Positions 24,586 through 32,919 of a stretch of 64,000 bases of DNA are shown here, piece by piece. The position numbers were made by a program, and so were the translations under genes. How positions within the stretch are numbered: position 1 is the first letter of the stretch; every line of letters starts with the position of its first letter. Source of the stretch: JAGWBD01 sp965197455 (lineage in GTDB: Bacteria > Chloroflexota > Anaerolineae > Aggregatilineales > Phototrophicaceae); assembly GCA_965197455.1 (NCBI GenBank), contig OZ240208.1, forward strand, positions 2,356,001 through 2,420,000. Reading direction: 5' to 3'. The notes below the pieces were generated by a model that worked only from the letters and a program-made list of their open reading frames with translations, was not told the origin of the DNA and made no database searches.

Positions 24586-24757
24586 TATTCTCCCTCCGAA
24601 CCCGATATGTTTCCGTTGCCGGAACTCTAGCGCGGCGCAGGCCCCGCCGCGAATGTTGAACCACCGGGATGGGCCTGCGCGGCAGTCCCGGGCGAGAGTG
24701 CCTGGCGCATCTGTCGCGGCCGACCTGCAATGACGCCCGCACCCGGGAGGAGTGAGC

Positions 24758-25555
24758 GTGGACCTTGAGGCGGTAGCAGCCATCGCCAGCGACATCATCC
24801 GCCAGGCTGGCGCGCTGGCGCTGCAGCGCTTCGGCCAGCCGCATCAGGAAGACAGCAAATCCTCCGTCTTTGACATCGTCACGGAGGCCGACCGGGAGGT
24901 CGAGGCCTTCCTCGTAGCAGCGCTGGCCGCGGCCTTCCCGCAGCACCACGTCGTGGGTGAGGAAGGCGGCAGCGCCGGCGCGCCCGCCAGCAGCGACTGC
25001 CACTGGTATCTTGACCCCGTCGATGGCACCAGCAACTACGCCAGCGACATCCCCTTCTTCTCCATCAGCATGGCGCTCACCGACCGGACGCTGACGCCCT
25101 TGCTGGGGCTGGTGTTCAACCCCGTCGCCGGCGAACTCTTCAGTGCCAGGCGTGGCGCCGGCGCCACGCTCAACGGCGTCAGTGTGCGGGTTTCAGCGAC
25201 CTGCGCGCTACAGAACGCTGTACTCGCCTGCGGCTTCTCGCGCCATCCCGTCCACCACGAGCGCCAAAACGCAGCGATCCTGCGTCTCCTGCCGCGCGTG
25301 CGCGGTATTCGACGCTTCGGCTCCGCGGCCATGGAGCTGGCCTGGGTCGCCTGTGGCCGTCTGGACAGCTTCCACGAAAGCGACCTGCATCCCTGGGACT
25401 GCCTCGCGGGCGTGTTGCTGGTGCGTGAGGCCGGCGGTCGCGTGAGCGACTACCGGGGCTGTGAAAGTGGCCTGACGGGCGCGGAGCTCCTGGCCAGCAA
25501 CGGCCGGCTGCACGACCTGCTGCTGCAGGAACTCCGGCCCGCGCGCGCCGACTAG
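24758..25555 (+). CDS. Inositol monophosphatase-family phosphatase
   Basis: 265 residues. The start is taken as GTG 24758, because GGGAGGAG (24745-24752) is then correctly spaced; a GTG at 24752 overlaps that site. Family metal-binding motifs are intact: GEEGG near residue 67, YLDPVDGTSNY near 85-95, and the second Asp motif HPWDCLAGVLLVREAGG near 210. It dephosphorylates inositol phosphates or related sugar phosphates with Mg2+. It converges on the portal gene, and the two stop codons share the bases CTAG (25552-25555). Confidence 0.92.
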   Translation: MDLEAVAAIASDIIRQAGALALQRFGQPHQEDSKSSVFDIVTEADREVEAFLVAALAAAFPQHHVVGEEGGSAGAPASSDCHWYLDPVDGTSNYASDIPFFSISMALTDRTLTPLLGLVFNPVAGELFSARRGAGATLNGVSVRVSATCALQNAVLACGFSRHPVHHERQNAAILRLLPRVRGIRRFGSAAMELAWVACGRLDSFHESDLHPWDCLAGVLLVREAGGRVSDYRGCESGLTGAELLASNGRLHDLLLQELRPARAD

Positions 25556-26985
25556 CCCGCGCGCAGTGTGGCGCGCGCCTCGCGGAAGATCGTCTGCACC
25601 GCGTCAGCGGCCTCCGCGCCGGCGCCCGCGCCCTGGCCCGCGGCCTGCAAGCGCGCCGCCACCTCGAAGGCCAGCGCCTCCGGCAGCGCGCGGATTTCGA
25701 AAGCGCGGCCCGACTTCGCGGAGCCTTCCGCTCCCTGCCGGCGCAGGGTGAAGCGCTCCCAACGTCCCAGCTCCTGCAAGGCAGCACGAATCGGCTCAGG
25801 CCCAGGCTCCGGCGTCGTCCCTGCCCCGGCGGCCGTCATGCCCGCCGGCAGCGCGCCCCAGGGGACCGGCTCCAGCTGGTAGTAGCGTTCGCGCAGTTCG
25901 TTGATGCTTAACAGCGGGCCGGCCGTGCGAATCTCCTCAAGCCGCGCGCGAACGTCGGTGGGCCGGATGTCCTCGAACTGCGCCACATGCTCACCGGGCC
26001 AGAAGGGCAGCAGCTCCTGCGTGATCTTGCTGGCGATGCGCACCAGGCGCGGCCACAGCGTGCGCTCGATGAAGAGCCGTTCCGCCACGCGCGCGTTGGC
26101 CTCGGTCGCGTTTTCGCTGACCAGACCCACGGGGATGCCGAAGAGGTTGAGGATCTCGTTGCGGTGCGCCTCGCGCCCCTGCAGAAAGTCGAGCTCGTTG
26201 TGGCTCAGGCCGATGTTCTGCCAGCTGATGCCGCCGCCGCGCAGGAAGGCCGTGCGCCGCTGCGGCCCGCCGTAGCTCTGGCGCCACTCGCGCTTGATGC
26301 GCTCGTAGTCCGCGTCGCTGACGAAGTCGCGGATGCTGACGATGCCCGCCGGCACGCCGTTGTCCTGGCCGAAGGTGTTGTGATTCCACTGCGCCATGGC
26401 GCGGTCGCTGCGGATGGCCAGGCGGCCGGCCTCCAGCGCGGAAAGGCCGTAGTAGTCGTTGGCGGGATGCCAGCGCCGGAAGTGCAACAGCTCCGCCGCC
26501 TCCAGCGGGATGCGCTGCCCGTCGATTTCGTAGATGTAGCCGCGCACCAGGCCCGCCGCGTCCGGCACGATGCTGACGCGCTCCGGCCGCAGCGGCCAGA
26601 TCTGCGTCGGCGCCGCGCCCGCGCCGGCCAGCAGCCAGTAGGCGTTGCCGGTCAGTTCCAGCATGCCCACCGTCTGTTCCATCAGGGCGAAGCGACTGAG
26701 CTGCGGGTTGGGCGCGTCCAGCAGCTGCTCCAGCGGATGGCGCTCCACCGCCAGGCGTTTTTCGCCCTCCAGCCGCAACACCTGCAGCGGCACCAGCGCG
26801 GCCGCCTCGGCGATGCGGTTGATGGCGATGTAGACCCACGGCGACTGCTGATACACACGCGCGCGCGCCGCCTCGTTGCCATGTTCGGGCCACAGGCCTG
26901 CCTGGTGCCGCGTTAACGCCTGCAACTGCGACGGCGCGCGCCGCTGCTCCCGTCCCGAAAAACGCTTGCGAATTTTGTCCAGCAT
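25552..26985 (-). CDS. Phage portal protein (HK97 family)
   Basis: 477 residues from ATG 26985 with AAAGGA upstream. It matches the HK97 portal family over most of its length: SPWVYIAINRIAEAAALVPL near residue 30, LLELTGNAYWLL-type segment near 90, NHNTFGQDNGVPAGIVSI near 200, RRTAFLRGGGISWQNIGLSH near 235, and FGIPVGLVSENATEANARVA near 270 with the LFIERTLWPRLV helix. Portal proteins form the dodecameric DNA entry ring of the capsid. The C-terminus ends in an Ala-rich helix. It lies between an IMPase and a divergent small gene, not beside the capsid or terminase genes. No inactivating change is visible. Confidence 0.9.
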   Translation of the reverse strand: MLDKIRKRFSGREQRRAPSQLQALTRHQAGLWPEHGNEAARARVYQQSPWVYIAINRIAEAAALVPLQVLRLEGEKRLAVERHPLEQLLDAPNPQLSRFALMEQTVGMLELTGNAYWLLAGAGAAPTQIWPLRPERVSIVPDAAGLVRGYIYEIDGQRIPLEAAELLHFRRWHPANDYYGLSALEAGRLAIRSDRAMAQWNHNTFGQDNGVPAGIVSIRDFVSDADYERIKREWRQSYGGPQRRTAFLRGGGISWQNIGLSHNELDFLQGREAHRNEILNLFGIPVGLVSENATEANARVAERLFIERTLWPRLVRIASKITQELLPFWPGEHVAQFEDIRPTDVRARLEEIRTAGPLLSINELRERYYQLEPVPWGALPAGMTAAGAGTTPEPGPEPIRAALQELGRWERFTLRRQGAEGSAKSGRAFEIRALPEALAFEVAARLQAAGQGAGAGAEAADAVQTIFREARATLRAG

Positions 26986-27025
26986 GGTACCGTCCTTTCC
27001 CTTGACTGACCGTTGACAGAAGTTC

Positions 27026-27051
27026 CTTCCCGGCCCACAGTGGCCGGGAAG
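27026..27051. promoter_or_regulatory. Inverted repeat upstream of portal gene
   Basis: A perfect 10-bp inverted repeat CTTCCCGGCC/GGCCGGGAAG with a 6-nt centre lies between the divergent portal gene (start 26985) and the 27079 gene. No gene ends here, so an operator or leader structure is likelier than a terminator. A similar arrangement precedes the head-tail connector gene (2964-2989). Confidence 0.5.
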
Positions 27052-27078
27052 CGTGACTGACGAGCCTGGACTGTTGCT

Positions 27079-27480
27079 GTGAACGAGCGACCCGATCTCG
27101 ACCTCATTCAGCTGGTGCAGCGGGCGCGCATGGCGCACGATGACCAGGCGCGTCCCTCGCAGATCAGCGGCGCCTACTGGCTGGAGGCGAAAGCGCCGCC
27201 CGACGCGCGTCCCGGCCCGACTGTGCGCGCGGCTGCGTTGCGCGCCGAAATCGACGTCGCTGACCTCGATGCGCTCTGGGAGCGGCTGCGGGCTGCCACC
27301 CATGCCGGCCAGCTGGGCTACAAGGCGAAGGTCGCCACCGCCGCGCGCGAGGCCGCGCCCGAGCGCCGCGAGCTGCGCGTGCTGGTCGCCGACATTGCGG
27401 ACGCGCCGGAAGTGGCGCGCGTACAGGCCAGATTGCAGGCGCTGACGCCCGACCTGCGCTGGACGCAGCTGCCGGACTGA
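27079..27480 (+). CDS. DUF1917/Bles03-like small protein
   Basis: 133 residues from a GTG start. The sequence GAYWLEAKAP, then LDALWERLRAATHAGQLGYK-AKVATAA followed by a beta strand RRELRVLVADIADAPEV, matches the pattern of DUF1917 (Bles03-like) proteins, in which a (L)W-x-R-(I/L)...G-x-LG-x-x-AKV core is conserved. Biochemical function of that family is not established. It is divergent from the portal gene and 50 bases before an aminotransferase gene on the same strand. Confidence 0.55.
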   Translation: MNERPDLDLIQLVQRARMAHDDQARPSQISGAYWLEAKAPPDARPGPTVRAAALRAEIDVADLDALWERLRAATHAGQLGYKAKVATAAREAAPERRELRVLVADIADAPEVARVQARLQALTPDLRWTQLPD

Positions 27481-27530
27481 AGACCTGCGCCTGCGCTACA
27501 ATGCAGCGTCAATCGGGCGAGGATGCGCGC

Positions 27531-28385
27531 ATGGGCAACATCTTTTACGTGGACGGCGAATTTGTAGATAGCGCAGCGGCGCAGGTGCCGGCAAACGACC
27601 TCGCCGTGCTGCGCGGCTACGGCATCTTCGACTTCACGCGCACCTACGGCGGCCGTCCCTTTCGCCTCGACGACCACCTGCAGCGTCTGCAGCGCTCGGC
27701 GGACCTGATTCTGCTGGAGCTGCCGCACAGCATCGACGGCATCCGCGACGTCGCGCTCGAGACCCTGGCGCGCAACGGCTATCCCGGCAACGGCGCGGAC
27801 GCCAGACTGCGCATCGTAGTCACCGGCGGCAGCAGCCCCGACGACATCACGCCCGCCGGCCCCGCGCGCCTGCTGATGCTGGTCACGCCCTTCGCCGCGC
27901 AGCCCGCCGCCCGCTACCGCGAGGGCATCAAGATCATCAGCGACCGGCAGGAGCGCTATCTGCCGGAAGCCAAGACCATCAACTACGTGCCGGCCATCGT
28001 CGCCCTGCGTCGCGCCCGTCAGGCTGGTGCCGTGGAGGCCATCTACGTCAACCGCGCGGGCCACGCCCTCGAGGGCACCACCACCAACCTCTTCGCCGTC
28101 TTCGGCGAGCGCCTGGTCACGCCCGCAGCGGAGATCTTGCCCGGCGTCACGCGTCAGGCCGTGCTGGAGCTGGCCGCCAGACGCATGCCGCTGGAGCAGC
28201 GCGTCCTGCCGCTGGCGGAGCTGCTGCGCGCGGACGAAGTCTTCATCACCTCGTCGAGCAAGGAAGTCTGCCCCGTCTGCCAGGTGGATGAGACGCGCAT
28301 CGGCCAGGGCGCGCCCGGCCCGCACACCCGCGCCCTGATGCAGGACTTCACGCAGCTGGCCGCCGCCTGGGCCCGCGGCGATTGA
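27531..28385 (+). CDS. Class IV aminotransferase (branched-chain or D-amino-acid type)
   Basis: 284 residues from ATG 27531 with GAGGA upstream. It is a PLP enzyme: the lysine that binds PLP is in LPEAKTINYVPAIVALRRAR near residue 150, and the phosphate-binding EGTTTNLFAVF near 183 is the family signature; GYGIFDFTRTYGGRPFRLDDHL near residue 30 is also typical. Substrates may be branched-chain amino acids, D-amino acids or aminodeoxychorismate. An ilvD gene lies 4.5 kb away, but no operon link exists. Family call is firm, substrate open. Confidence 0.9.
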   Translation: MGNIFYVDGEFVDSAAAQVPANDLAVLRGYGIFDFTRTYGGRPFRLDDHLQRLQRSADLILLELPHSIDGIRDVALETLARNGYPGNGADARLRIVVTGGSSPDDITPAGPARLLMLVTPFAAQPAARYREGIKIISDRQERYLPEAKTINYVPAIVALRRARQAGAVEAIYVNRAGHALEGTTTNLFAVFGERLVTPAAEILPGVTRQAVLELAARRMPLEQRVLPLAELLRADEVFITSSSKEVCPVCQVDETRIGQGAPGPHTRALMQDFTQLAAAWARGD

Positions 28386-28416
28386 GGCGAAATTCTCAAC
28401 AAGGCAGGAGTAGTAC

Positions 28417-29094
28417 ATGAAACGCCTTGAGCTCGTGATGATCGCGCTGGTCATCCTGTCCGTCACGCTGATGGTGCTGGAGACGCTGCCCGAACTGGCG
28501 CATCTGGCGGAAGTCTTCGCGGCCCTTGATGCCGTCCTGCTGCTGGTATTCGTGGTGGAGTACCTGCTGCGCATCGCCCTGGCGGAACGGCGCCGGGGCT
28601 ACATCCTCGGCTTTTACGGCATCATCGACCTGCTGGCGATCCTGCCCGGAGTCCTGCATCTGCTGCTGCCTGCGGTCACGGTGTTGCGCGGCATCCGCGT
28701 CATCCGCCTCGTGCGCATGCTCCGCATCCTGCGTCTGCTGAAGCTGGCTCGCTACTCCAACGCCGTGGGTCGCTTTCGCCTGGCGTTGCTGACCATCCGC
28801 GAGGAACTGGCGCTTTTCTCCGGCGCCGCGCTGGTCTTCGCCCTCTTCTTCTCGTTCCTGATCTACGAGGCGGAGCGTCACACGCAACCCCACTACTATA
28901 CGTCAGTGCCGGCGACGCTGTGGTGGGTGGTCATCTCACTGACTTCGGTCGGCTACGGTGACGGCTACCCGCTCACCACGACCGGGCGCCTGCTCACCGT
29001 AGTGATGCTCCTGCTGGGCATGGGCATCGTGGCCGTCCCGACCGCGCTGCTGGCCTCCGCCCTCAGCAAGGTGCGCCGCGCAGAAGACGAATGA
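28417..29094 (+). CDS. Voltage-gated-type potassium channel
   Basis: 225 residues with six predicted transmembrane segments. S4 carries regularly spaced arginines (VLRGIRVIRLVRMLRILRLL near residue 90). The pore loop contains the selectivity filter TSVGYGDGYPLT near residue 185. This is a small KvAP/Kch-like tetrameric channel without a C-terminal RCK domain. A clear GGAG site precedes ATG 28417. It follows the aminotransferase by 31 bases and may share its transcript. Potassium selectivity follows from GYG; gating behaviour is inferred. Confidence 0.93.
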   Translation: MKRLELVMIALVILSVTLMVLETLPELAHLAEVFAALDAVLLLVFVVEYLLRIALAERRRGYILGFYGIIDLLAILPGVLHLLLPAVTVLRGIRVIRLVRMLRILRLLKLARYSNAVGRFRLALLTIREELALFSGAALVFALFFSFLIYEAERHTQPHYYTSVPATLWWVVISLTSVGYGDGYPLTTTGRLLTVVMLLLGMGIVAVPTALLASALSKVRRAEDE

Positions 29095-29126
29095 GGTTTC
29101 GGGGTTGCGCTGACCCGCGGCAATAG

Positions 29127-29149
29127 CCCCGGCAAACCTGGCGCCGGGG
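29127..29149. terminator. Hairpin between channel gene and pepF
   Basis: CCCCGGC (29127-29133) pairs with GCCGGGG (29143-29149) over a 9-nt loop. It lies between the convergent channel and pepF genes. There is no T-run, so terminator strength is uncertain. Confidence 0.5.
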
Positions 29150-29165
29150 CAGTCGCCCACCCACA

Positions 29166-30962
29166 CTACCCCGTCAGACTCTCCAAACGCTCCACATACT
29201 CCGCCAGGATGCCGAAGGTCGTCTCCACCGCTTCCGGCCCGGCCATGTCCACGCCCGCCGCGCGCAGCGCCGGCACCGCATACTGCGAACTGCCCGCGCT
29301 CAGGAAGCCCAGGTAGGCCTCGGCCGCGCCTGCATCCCCCGTCAGCAGCTGGCGCGACAACGAGTGCGCCGCCGCGATGCCGGTCGCGTACTGGAACACG
29401 TAGAAGTTCATGTACATGTGCGGGAACTGCGCCCATGTGCTGCCGACGCGCTCGCGCTCCACCTGCATCTCGCTCCCGTAACCCTCGCTGAAGAGGTCGG
29501 CCATCAGCTCGTTAAGGTCGTCCGCCGTCAGCGCCTGGCCGCGCTCGGCGCGTTCGTGCGCCTCCAGCTCGAAGCGCGCCAGCGTCGGCATGATGAAGAA
29601 GTAACGATGCAGGTTGTCCATCGCCTCCTCAATGATGCCGATCTGGAACTGCGCATCGTCCTGCGCGCGGAAGAGCTGATCGCGCACCAGCGCCTGGTTG
29701 AGGTTGGAGGCCACCTCGGCGACGAACATGCTGTAATCAGTGTAGTGGAAGGGCTGATGACGCCGCGTCAGCAGCGAATGCATCGAGTGGCCCAGCTCGT
29801 GCGCCAGCGTGCTCAGTGCACCCAGGCTGTTGTCGTAGCTCATCAGAATGAAGGGCCGCGTGTCGTAGGCGCCGAAGGAGAAGGCGCCCTGGGTCTTGCC
29901 CTGGTTGAGCGCGCGGTCCACCCAGCGTTCCTCCAGACAGCCCTGGCGCAGCTCGCGCACGTAGTCCGCGCCCAGTGGCGCCATGCCTTCACAGATCCAG
30001 TCGACCGCCGTCTCGAAGGGGATGTCTGGCAACTCGCCGGCGAGCGGCGCCCAGATGTCATACGGATGCAGCGTCTCGACCCCCAGCGCGCGGCGCCGCA
30101 CCGCCCAGTAGCGGTGCCAGGTGGGGATGTGGCGGCGGAAAGTGTCGATCAGGTTGTGGAAGACTTCGGGCGCGATGTTGTTGGGGAACAGCGCCGCCTC
30201 CAGTGAGGAGCCGTAGCGTCGCGCGCGGGCGTTGAAGACGTCGCGTCGCACGATGGCGTTGAAGTTGCTGGCGAAGGTGTGCTTCATCGACAGGTGGCCG
30301 TCGGCGTAGCTTTCCCAGGCTGTGCGCCGCGCCTCACGGTCGTCCTCGCCCAGGATGGTGTCGAGCGTGCCCTGCGCCACTTCCAGCGACTCGCCCTCGT
30401 TGTTCGTCGCCGGCGCGAAACGCAGGTCGGCGTTGGCCAGCACCTGGCCGGTGTTGCTGATGGCCATGAAGGGTTCGCTCGCCAGCGCCAGCACTTCCTC
30501 GACTTCGGCCGTGCGCACGTGCGCGGCCTGGCGGAAGAGGTCGCTGAACCCGTGCGCATGGGCTTGTAGCGCCGGTGTCTCATCGACCATGCGCTGCACC
30601 GCCGCCTCGCCGAGGGCCAGAATCTCCGGCCCGGCGAAGGAGCCCAGCGCCAGGCAGCGGCTGTAAAGGCTCTCCGCCTGGCCGACCATCGCGGCGGCGG
30701 TCTGGTCGGTCGTGTCCACCGCCTGCGACATGCTGGCATAAAAGTAGAGCTTGTCGATGCGCCGCCCCAGTTCGTCCTGCAACGCCAGCCAGGCGGCCAG
30801 CTGCGCCGCGCTCTGGCCCAGCGTGCCGGGGTAGGGCGCCATGCGCTCCAGCGCGCTGGCCAGCGCTTCACGCTCGCTTTCCCAGGCCTCGGCGGACGCG
30901 AAGACGCTTTCGGAATCCCAGGTTTCGGCTGCGTTGACTTCATTGCGGGGCGGCAGGGCCAT
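29166..30962 (-). CDS. pepF: Oligoendopeptidase F (M3B metallopeptidase)
   Basis: 598 residues, the usual family length. The zinc site HELGH is in LAHELGHSMHSLL near residue 387, with the third ligand region FVAEVASNLNQALV about 30 residues later. The N-terminal helical half (MERMAPYPGTL-type, DKLYFYASMSQAVDTTDQTA) and YDTRPFILMSYDNSLGALST agree with PepF. It digests oligopeptides of about 7-17 residues in the cytoplasm. GGGAG precedes ATG 30962. No signal peptide. It stands alone, divergent from the MATE gene. Confidence 0.95.
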   Translation of the reverse strand: MALPPRNEVNAAETWDSESVFASAEAWESEREALASALERMAPYPGTLGQSAAQLAAWLALQDELGRRIDKLYFYASMSQAVDTTDQTAAAMVGQAESLYSRCLALGSFAGPEILALGEAAVQRMVDETPALQAHAHGFSDLFRQAAHVRTAEVEEVLALASEPFMAISNTGQVLANADLRFAPATNNEGESLEVAQGTLDTILGEDDREARRTAWESYADGHLSMKHTFASNFNAIVRRDVFNARARRYGSSLEAALFPNNIAPEVFHNLIDTFRRHIPTWHRYWAVRRRALGVETLHPYDIWAPLAGELPDIPFETAVDWICEGMAPLGADYVRELRQGCLEERWVDRALNQGKTQGAFSFGAYDTRPFILMSYDNSLGALSTLAHELGHSMHSLLTRRHQPFHYTDYSMFVAEVASNLNQALVRDQLFRAQDDAQFQIGIIEEAMDNLHRYFFIMPTLARFELEAHERAERGQALTADDLNELMADLFSEGYGSEMQVERERVGSTWAQFPHMYMNFYVFQYATGIAAAHSLSRQLLTGDAGAAEAYLGFLSAGSSQYAVPALRAAGVDMAGPEAVETTFGILAEYVERLESLTG

Positions 30963-31052
30963 GCGCGTTCTCCCTTGCTGGCATTAGTTGTTCAGTTGAC
31001 AGAACTGCGATACTGCTTAAAACTCACGCCACTGTCAACAGTCGGCCTGCCT

Positions 31053-32405
31053 GTGATTCCTGTCGCGCAACATCCCTTTCTGCGTCGGCCCCAACGCACG
31101 GTGCTCACGCTCACGCTGCCGGTGATCATCTCGCAGATCGCCGAGCCCATGACGGCGATGGTCGATACGGCCTTCGTCGCGCGTCTGGGCGCGGTGCCAC
31201 TGGCGGCGCTGGGCGTCGGCGGCTCGGCCCTGTCCCTGCTCGTGTGGGCCTTCTTCTTCCTCGGCGTCAGCGTGCAGACCGAGGTCTCGCGCTCGCTGGG
31301 GCGCGGCTCGCAAGAACGCGCCAGCCAGATCACCAGCCTGGCGCTCATGCTGGCCGCGCTCACCGGTTCGCTCATGCTGCTCATCGGCCTGCCCAACGCC
31401 GCAGCCCTTGCCCGCCTGCTGGGCGCGGACTCCCCCGTGCTGGAGCCCGCCGTCACCTACATTCAGATCCGTCTGCTGGGCGCGCCGGCCGTGATGCTCA
31501 CCCTGGTGGGCTTCGGCGCGCTGCGCGGCCTGCAGGACATGCGCACGCCCCTGTGGGTCGCGCTGGGCGTCAACCTGCTCAACGCGCTGCTCGATATCCC
31601 CTTCATCTTCGGTCTCGGGCCACTGCCGGCCATGGGCGTGGCCGGCGCCGCCATGGCCAGCGTCATCGCGCAGTACCTGGGCCTGGCCTGGCTGTTGAGT
31701 CGCCTGCGCCTGCGTCCCGGCCTGCGCCTCCATTTCGCCCGCGCCGATGCCCGCACCCTGTTGCAGGCCGGGCGTGACCTCGTCGTGCGCAGCGGCCTGC
31801 TCACGCTCTTCATGCTGCTCTCCACCCGCGTCGCCAACCAGATCGGCCCCGAGGCCGGCGCCACCCACCAGGCCGTCCGTTCGCTGTGGTTTTTCTGTGG
31901 TTGGCTTATGGACGCCTTCGGCACCAGCGCGCAGAGCCTGGTCGGCTACTTCCTTGGCGCAGACCGTCTGCGCCTCGCCCGCCAGGCAGCATCCGTCGCC
32001 CTCCTGCAGGGCCTGGCGACCGCCATCGTGCTCAGCCTGCTGGCCCTTGTGGCAACACCCCTGGTGCGCTCTCTCTTCATCCCGCCCGAGGCTGTCGCCT
32101 ACTTCACGCCCGCCTGGCTGGTCGCCATCGTCACCCTGCCCCTGGCCGCGCTGTCCTTCGTCACCGACGGCATCCACTGGGGCGCGGGCGACTATGCCTG
32201 GCTGCGCAACGGCATGATCGTCTCCTCCGTCGCCGCCGCGCTGATGTTGCTGGGCACGGATACCACGGCGCCGGACGCCTTCCTGCTGGTCTGGCTGGCG
32301 CTGCTGCTGTGGCTGCTGCTGCGCACGTTCTTCGGCGTGTTGCGCATCTGGCCCGGCCACGCGCGCGCCCCCCTGCGCCACATGCGCCCCCCGCACCCCG
32401 CCTGA
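31053..32405 (+). CDS. MATE-family multidrug/cation efflux transporter
   Basis: About 450 residues with twelve transmembrane helices in two halves. The first helix LTLTLPVIISQIAEPMTAMVDTAFVARLG is highly typical of DinF/NorM-like MATE proteins. GTG 31053 is the likely start, giving the standard length; the frame is open to a TTG at 30975, and no strong ribosome site decides between them. It would export drugs or metabolites using a Na+ or H+ gradient. It is divergent from pepF and followed by a repeat-rich gap. Confidence 0.9.
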   Translation: MIPVAQHPFLRRPQRTVLTLTLPVIISQIAEPMTAMVDTAFVARLGAVPLAALGVGGSALSLLVWAFFFLGVSVQTEVSRSLGRGSQERASQITSLALMLAALTGSLMLLIGLPNAAALARLLGADSPVLEPAVTYIQIRLLGAPAVMLTLVGFGALRGLQDMRTPLWVALGVNLLNALLDIPFIFGLGPLPAMGVAGAAMASVIAQYLGLAWLLSRLRLRPGLRLHFARADARTLLQAGRDLVVRSGLLTLFMLLSTRVANQIGPEAGATHQAVRSLWFFCGWLMDAFGTSAQSLVGYFLGADRLRLARQAASVALLQGLATAIVLSLLALVATPLVRSLFIPPEAVAYFTPAWLVAIVTLPLAALSFVTDGIHWGAGDYAWLRNGMIVSSVAAALMLLGTDTTAPDAFLLVWLALLLWLLLRTFFGVLRIWPGHARAPLRHMRPPHPA

Positions 32406-32600
32406 CTTCCTGTAGCACGGCGCGAGCCCACATGCTCTTCTTGTTCGGCGCCCAGGGCTGGTCGGATTTCTATGTCCAGCATCACCAGGCCAGCGCCAGA
32501 TCATCGCCGGCCTGACGCGCGGCGCCATCCGCGGCTGAGGACTTCCCGGCCTGAATGCCTTTATAGTCCCTCTCCCGGGGAGAGATACAAGCGCCCTCGA
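32406..32600. other. Non-coding gap before REP-like repeats
   Basis: No gene is supported. A short hairpin CTCTCCC/GGGGAGAG lies at about 32569-32583. On the minus strand a few codons (GDDLALAW then stop, about 32479-32512) resemble the last motif of large terminases, but the stretch is too short to call. Confidence 0.35.
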
Positions 32601-32700
32601 AAGCAGTTCTTAAAGCCCCTCTCCCTGAAGGGCTCCCGTCGCAAACGGGAAAGGGCTCCCGTCGTGAGCGGCGGGACAGGGTTTGGGGTGAGGGCAGCCC
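32601..32700. repeat. REP-like intergenic repeat, copy 1
   Basis: About 100 bases beginning AAGCAGTTCTTAAAGCCCCT and ending GGTTTGGGGTGAGGGCAG. Internal inverted repeats such as CCCGT-CGCAA-ACGGG occur. A close second copy starts 26 bases downstream. Such pyrimidine-rich/purine-rich mobile or REP-type repeats are frequent in Chloroflexota intergenic regions (established only as a general observation). Confidence 0.7.
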
Positions 32701-32726
32701 CTCCCGCATCACGAATTCCCCCACGT

Positions 32727-32829
32727 AAGCAGTCATTAATGCCCCTCTCCCTGAGAAGGGCTCCCGTCGCAAACGGGAAAGGGCTCCCGCCGCAAGCGGG
32801 AAAGAGGGGTTTGGGGTGAGGGCAGCCCG
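32727..32829. repeat. REP-like intergenic repeat, copy 2
   Basis: About 103 bases beginning AAGCAGTCATTAATGCCCCT and ending TTGGGGTGAGGGCAGCCC. It matches copy 1 across its length, with two internal hairpins CCCGTCGCAAACGGG and CCCGCCGCAAGCGGG. It ends about 90 bases before the ilvD start. Confidence 0.7.
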
Positions 32830-32919
32830 CCCCCATACACACCAGGGGCTACGCCACTTCGCCTGTCCTGCGCTACAATGGCGGCCCTGTGTCCGTCCCC
32901 GAAACAAAGGATACCCGCC

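Noticed and set aside
32479..32512. Minus-strand codons GDDLALAW then stop, like the last motif of a large terminase
   Set aside because: Only eight matching residues with no supporting upstream homology; chance similarity is likely.
32431..32514. 27-codon plus-strand ORF after the MATE gene
   Set aside because: No ribosome site and no coding character.
32601..32829. Considered CRISPR array
   Set aside because: Only two long imperfect copies with internal hairpins and a 26-base gap.
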